From Paenibacillus_E allorhizoplanae (lineage in GTDB: Bacteria > Bacillota > Bacilli > Paenibacillales > NBRC-103111), in the NCBI RefSeq assembly GCF_927798215.1, contig NZ_CAKMMW010000016.1:62001-126000 (forward strand): a stretch of DNA of 64,000 nucleotides, written 5' to 3'. The notes beneath the pieces are model-generated. The model saw only the letters and a list, made by a program, of their open reading frames with translations. It searched no databases and was not told where the DNA came from. The first letter of the stretch is position 1. Every line of letters begins with the position of its first letter. This document shows positions 60,271 through 64,000 of this stretch, piece after piece. The translations under genes were made by a program, and so were the position numbers.

Positions 60271-63200
60271 CTATAATTGAATATACAGGTGATCAGGAAT
60301 TACATGTGCTGCCGCATCGCGAACATGCCCATGACAGGTAAATAGCAGAACCTGATGACGCTTACTCAAATCAGCGAGTACACGCAAACAACTTTCCATC
60401 CGTTCCTCATCGAAATTCACGAGAATATCGTCCAAAACCAGCGGTAAAATGGCTTTGCCGCCGTACTCTTCTACAAGCGCAAAACGCATGGATAAATACA
60501 ATTGCTCAGCTGTCCCGCGACTAAGTTGATTCGTGTCCACTTGTTGTCCATTTGCTCTTACTGCTAGTAATCTTTGCTCTCCGAATGGTGCCTTAACAGC
60601 TTCGAATGCTCCGTTCGTCATCATTGCGAAATACGCAGAAGCCCGCAAAAGCACGCCTGGTTGACGATCCTTTTCGTACATATCACGCGCCTTTTTCAAT
60701 AAAAGCGCAGCAAATGAAGCTACCGCATATTGATTTACTTGCTGAGATAACGTCGTTCGAATCCCTTCCGCCTGCAGTCGCAGATTCGCCGCTTCAGCCC
60801 CCTGCTCCAGCTTCTCAATCTGCCCCGTCATCTTGCCAATGACCTCTCTGTGCTCATTCGTTTGCTTGATAGTCTCCGACAGCTTCTGTTGCAGCGAAGC
60901 AGCTAGAAGAGCCAGATCTTCTTCTCCCTGTGATTCCATCAACTCTATAAAGCTTGCCATTAATGAACGGGTTACTAACGATTCCAAGGAGGCTTCAAGT
61001 ATGCTGCTTTCATCTTCAAGCTTCTTGCGTTCCAGCTGTTCCCGTTCCAAAATTCGCAGGTGCTCACCGTCTTGCGCTGATGCATCCTGTAAGAGTTGAT
61101 GTAGACGCGCCTGTATCCGATCCATATGTTGCTGAGCTAGCAGAAGCATTTGTTCCGTCTCAGCGATCAGCTGTTCTGTTTGTCTGCGTTCCGCGATATG
61201 AATGTTCTGCCGTTGCTCATCTTCTTTCCACCGCTTCAATGCAAACAAATAATCTTGATTGGACGTAGGCAATTCAAGCAGTTTTCGAACTGTTTCTTCA
61301 AAGGTATGAACGTTTTCCGTTAACATGTCTAACTTGGAAGTCATTTTGTGAAGTTGACGCAGCCCATCTTGAGCTAACTCGATGACCTGAATCGTTTCTA
61401 GCAAGGCATCTGTTGATAGATGTGTGCCTACCCCTAGACTGTGCAACCATTCCTCCCAAGCCGTGTGTAACTGAAGAGTGTCTTTTTTGACTTCGTTTGC
61501 GTAGCGGATACGCTGCTCAACTTGCTGCTGAAGCAGCTGCAAGTGTTCTCGGGCATCACTTAATTTCTCGAGTTTACGCAGCTGCTCACTATGTACATGC
61601 TTACCCTGATCTACCTCACGGAACCAAGCATCCAGATGTGGCTGAAGATCTTGAATCGACACACTCGCATTTCGATAGGATCCATGCTTAGTAAATTCTG
61701 TAGCCGCAGCCGCCTCTTGAAGATTAAATTGTTGATAGTGGACTTGCTCAAAATGGCGCAGCTGCTCCTGAATGCGGCGTTCCAGCTGCATGAGTTCCTG
61801 CTCCAAGCGATGATCTTGGACAATGGTGGAGGGCATGGCACGAGCTGCTCTGCTCCCTTCCACTTGACGACCCATAAGCCAAATATAGCAAGTCACTCCT
61901 GCGAAAATAAGGAAAACACAAGCAGCTGCGAGCCAGTTACCCTGCCATCCGATAAGTAACGGAGTGACAAATGCTAGAAAGCCTGCTGCGATCATCATAC
62001 GTTGACGAAAAGCACGCGTTGCCTCTCTACCGGTTTTCGTTGCATCTTCGAGACTTTGCAGGTAGAGATTTTGTTCTGCTTGGCGTTCTTGCAGATGTGT
62101 AAATTGACTTGTTACTAGCTGCCAACGTCCATAATCAGATGCCAATTTCTGTAATAAAATAAATGGATCAGAGTCAATCATCTCCGAGCTTGCTTGTATT
62201 CCTTTGCATGCTGTTTCAAGATGAGCGACCTGCTCTTGTCCACGATTAACTTGCGTATGTAAACTGTCCAGTTCTGCTCCAATGCGCAGTTCAAGTTCGG
62301 AGCGATTGCGGAATTGCTCTTTATAAGTACGCACTTGTTCACGAAGTGAAATCGTCACAGCGAATGATGTGACATCGGTTTCATCCCATTGCACATCCAA
62401 ATTGGCTAGCAGTCTATCCACTTGAGCACGTTGGTGTGCAACCTCAACCTGGAGCTGCTCAATCTGTCGCTTATGCTCCTCATAGCTAGCCGCTTGCTCC
62501 AGCAAGTGGTTCAGCTCGATTTGATGCGCGAGTACCTTCGGCTCCAGCAGGAGCGCAGCCAAATCTCCGCGCAAGCTCTGCAAACGCAGCTGCAACTTGT
62601 CTCGCTCCGCTTGGAGGCGCTCCTGCTCGGCCTCGAGCGCCTCCAGCCTTGCGGTGGCTTGCTCGGGGAAGCCCGGCCGAGCTGGCAGGCCCTCCAGCTC
62701 GCGGCTGATCTGCCGCAAGCGGAGCCAGCCGCTGCGCGCCTTGCCTGCCAGGCCGAGCTTGTGCAGCTCCGCGCGCAGCGCCTCCTGCTGCCCCTCCAGG
62801 GCAGCAGCGCGCGCCTCCGCGGCGCGGCGCTCTTCTTGCAGCCGATCATAGTCGGCTGCGCCATCACGGCTGCGGCGCAGCGACTGCTCCAGACCCTCGA
62901 GCTCCTTCAGGAGACGGTTCATCTCCTGATTGCGTCCGCGGGGTCTGTACAGGCCGTCGGCCTGCGCCGTCAGCTTGCGCTCGGCCTCCATGATGGCCGA
63001 GCCGCTTACACCAAGCCCAGCGCTATACAGATAGCCGCTGAGCTCGTCCGTCTGCAGGGAGCGAAGCTCCTGCAGCTCGGTTAAACCAAAAGCGAACAAG
63101 CTGCGATAGAGGTCGGCCGAGAGGCCGCCCAGCAGCGTGTTCAGCAGCTCTTCGCCGCCGGTGGTGCCATCGGCGAGCGTGACCTTGACGAGCCCCGCAG

Positions 63201-63492
63201 AGGCTCGTTTGCCGCCTGTGGCGGGCGCGTCGTAGCGCTCGACGCGGATGCGCTGACCCTGCTCATCGAGCAGGGTTAGGGCGCCCCCGTGGGCGCCGCC
63301 GCCCAGCGGCTCGTAACGCTCCGACCGATTCGTTCGCGTCGGAAAGCCGAACAGCACCGCGCGGACGAAGCCCATGAGCGTGCTCTTGCCCGCTTCGTTG
63401 GCGCCATAGAAAACAGCCAAATTACTGTCCGTATGCAGCTGACGATCACGCAAGCTGCCAAATCCATCGACTTGGATGGCGATAATTCTCAT
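60271..63492 (-). CDS. yhaN: YhaN-type AAA/SMC-like ATPase with a membrane hairpin
   Basis: 1073 residues. It begins MRIIAIQVDGFGSLRDRQLH, and Walker A is FYGANEAGKSTLMGFV (about 29-44). Long coiled coils (about 170-490 and 560-880) flank a hydrophobic pair of segments (about 497-540, MIAAGFLAFVTPLLIGWQGN and AAACVFLIFAGVTCYIWLMG), a distinguishing feature of YhaN. The ABC-like signature LSRGTAEQLYLSMRFAL and Walker B LPLVLDDILVNFDEER stand near the C-terminus, followed by the switch histidine in LLFTCHGH. It is the ATPase partner of the YhaO nuclease, whose gene overlaps it by four bases, in DNA repair as with SbcCD. GC is higher in the first 900 bases than in the rest. Confidence 0.92.
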   Translation of the reverse strand: MRIIAIQVDGFGSLRDRQLHTDSNLAVFYGANEAGKSTLMGFVRAVLFGFPTRTNRSERYEPLGGGAHGGALTLLDEQGQRIRVERYDAPATGGKRASAGLVKVTLADGTTGGEELLNTLLGGLSADLYRSLFAFGLTELQELRSLQTDELSGYLYSAGLGVSGSAIMEAERKLTAQADGLYRPRGRNQEMNRLLKELEGLEQSLRRSRDGAADYDRLQEERRAAEARAAALEGQQEALRAELHKLGLAGKARSGWLRLRQISRELEGLPARPGFPEQATARLEALEAEQERLQAERDKLQLRLQSLRGDLAALLLEPKVLAHQIELNHLLEQAASYEEHKRQIEQLQVEVAHQRAQVDRLLANLDVQWDETDVTSFAVTISLREQVRTYKEQFRNRSELELRIGAELDSLHTQVNRGQEQVAHLETACKGIQASSEMIDSDPFILLQKLASDYGRWQLVTSQFTHLQERQAEQNLYLQSLEDATKTGREATRAFRQRMMIAAGFLAFVTPLLIGWQGNWLAAACVFLIFAGVTCYIWLMGRQVEGSRAARAMPSTIVQDHRLEQELMQLERRIQEQLRHFEQVHYQQFNLQEAAAATEFTKHGSYRNASVSIQDLQPHLDAWFREVDQGKHVHSEQLRKLEKLSDAREHLQLLQQQVEQRIRYANEVKKDTLQLHTAWEEWLHSLGVGTHLSTDALLETIQVIELAQDGLRQLHKMTSKLDMLTENVHTFEETVRKLLELPTSNQDYLFALKRWKEDEQRQNIHIAERRQTEQLIAETEQMLLLAQQHMDRIQARLHQLLQDASAQDGEHLRILEREQLERKKLEDESSILEASLESLVTRSLMASFIELMESQGEEDLALLAASLQQKLSETIKQTNEHREVIGKMTGQIEKLEQGAEAANLRLQAEGIRTTLSQQVNQYAVASFAALLLKKARDMYEKDRQPGVLLRASAYFAMMTNGAFEAVKAPFGEQRLLAVRANGQQVDTNQLSRGTAEQLYLSMRFALVEEYGGKAILPLVLDDILVNFDEERMESCLRVLADLSKRHQVLLFTCHGHVRDAAAHVIPDHLYIQL

Positions 63493-64000
63493 CCAGGTCC
63501 CCCTCCATCCGTAGTTAGCAGATCAGCGACAAGCACTTCTGCGGAACGCAGCCAATCGCGCAGTTGTTCAGGCGTTGATGCAGCTGGATTCCCCGCGAAT
63601 TGAGGCAATCCCTGCAGCGCAGCAAGAGCTTCATTTGCGAAGTTCTTCAAGGCGGATTCGTCGATTTGCAGTGTCGCCGCATACCTTAACAGATCGCCTA
63701 GGAAGCTCTTCTCTTCCAGAACTGCTGCCAGATCAAGCTCACTAGCCGTTCGATCTTCGATCGATTCGATCCACACGAAGCTGCTCCGCTCCACTTCGTC
63801 TTCTCTTAACTCATCCATCAATTCTTGTAAGGCACGGCCTTTACGCAGTCGTTCATGGATTTCGCTACGGCCTTCCAAAACGATGCGTACAATTCCATCT
63901 CGGCTGTTAGCGTCTTGACGAAGCCGATCTAATAAATCGCCTAAGCGATCTTTCAATATTTGCTCCGACGGAATTGAGCTCACCGAAAGTGTTTCTTGAA
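63489..64000 (-). CDS. yhaO: YhaO-type DNA repair exonuclease, C-terminal part (partial)
   Basis: About 170 residues of a larger protein; the frame is open to the right edge and the internal GTG at 63983 is unlikely to be the true start. The visible part is the domain after the metallophosphoesterase: QILKDRLGDLLDRLRQDANS, LEGRSEIHERLRKGRALQEL and ASELDLAAVLEEKSFLGDLL. The stop overlaps the yhaN ATG (ATGA), the arrangement known in Bacillus. The catalytic part lies outside the window. Confidence 0.85.
   Translation of the reverse strand, partial: QETLSVSSIPSEQILKDRLGDLLDRLRQDANSRDGIVRIVLEGRSEIHERLRKGRALQELMDELREDEVERSSFVWIESIEDRTASELDLAAVLEEKSFLGDLLRYAATLQIDESALKNFANEALAALQGLPQFAGNPAASTPEQLRDWLRSAEVLVADLLTTDGGGPG

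Noticed and set aside
62422..63084. 220-codon plus-strand frame
   Set aside because: It is antisense to the coiled-coil part of yhaN; the Leu/Gln/Ala-rich translation reflects the GC-rich opposite strand.

Overview
The window reads as a chromosomal segment of a Gram-positive, Paenibacillus-like bacterium (Bacillota). Supporting signs are strong AGGAGG-type ribosome sites with many GTG and TTG starts, abundant hairpin-plus-T terminators, Lpl-type sugar importers, two-membrane-segment AraC regulators, secreted multidomain carbohydrate proteins with a FIMAH tail, and housekeeping genes known from Bacillales (lipM, yqhH-yqhG, yqzE, xpt, ykvI, yhaO-yhaN, a class II ribonucleotide reductase). The assignment rests on gene content only.

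Layout. 0-3.5 kb: an amino-sugar locus (RpiR regulator, nanE, and a BadF/N-acetylglucosamine-kinase-type gene cut by the window edge) with a second, very similar RpiR gene divergent to it, then an internally deleted IS1182-type transposase. 3.8-19.6 kb: a polysaccharide-use locus with two large secreted beta-helix proteins, an Lpl-type ABC importer, a membrane-bound AraC regulator, a polysaccharide pyruvyl transferase-family protein and a GH105-like hydrolase. Three of its transcription units share a bipartite upstream motif (TTTCCTGC ... GCAGGAAA). 19.6-21.7 kb: a gene graveyard with remnants of five genes, several fused directly to one another. 21.8-25.6 kb: ribokinase, an AT-rich gap, an AAC(3)-family acetyltransferase and an SGNH hydrolase.

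25.7-38.9 kb: a second carbon-source locus, visibly richer in GC. It holds an ABC importer, two ROK regulators, two Gfo/Idh/MocA dehydrogenases, a HAD phosphatase and a 1348-residue secreted lamin-tail/metallophosphoesterase/fibronectin/FIMAH protein. An AT-rich palindrome (two 12-base arms around 5 bases) occurs twice before the importer and once, perfectly, before the secreted phosphoesterase, so these probably form one regulon that cleaves an extracellular phosphate-containing glycoside and imports and oxidises the product. This is the best candidate for an undescribed system here.

39-64 kb: mainly core genes. They include a B12-dependent ribonucleotide reductase behind two NrdR-like boxes, D-amino-acid aminotransferase, a three-gene ABC importer with a structured mRNA leader and an internal terminator, octanoyltransferase LipM, the YqhH/YqhG pair, YqzE, a Bax-inhibitor-1 protein, tRNA-Leu(CAG), the cobinamide amidohydrolase CbiZ, xanthine phosphoribosyltransferase, a DedA protein, YkvI, several small proteins of unknown function, and the YhaN/YhaO nuclease pair, the last cut by the window end.
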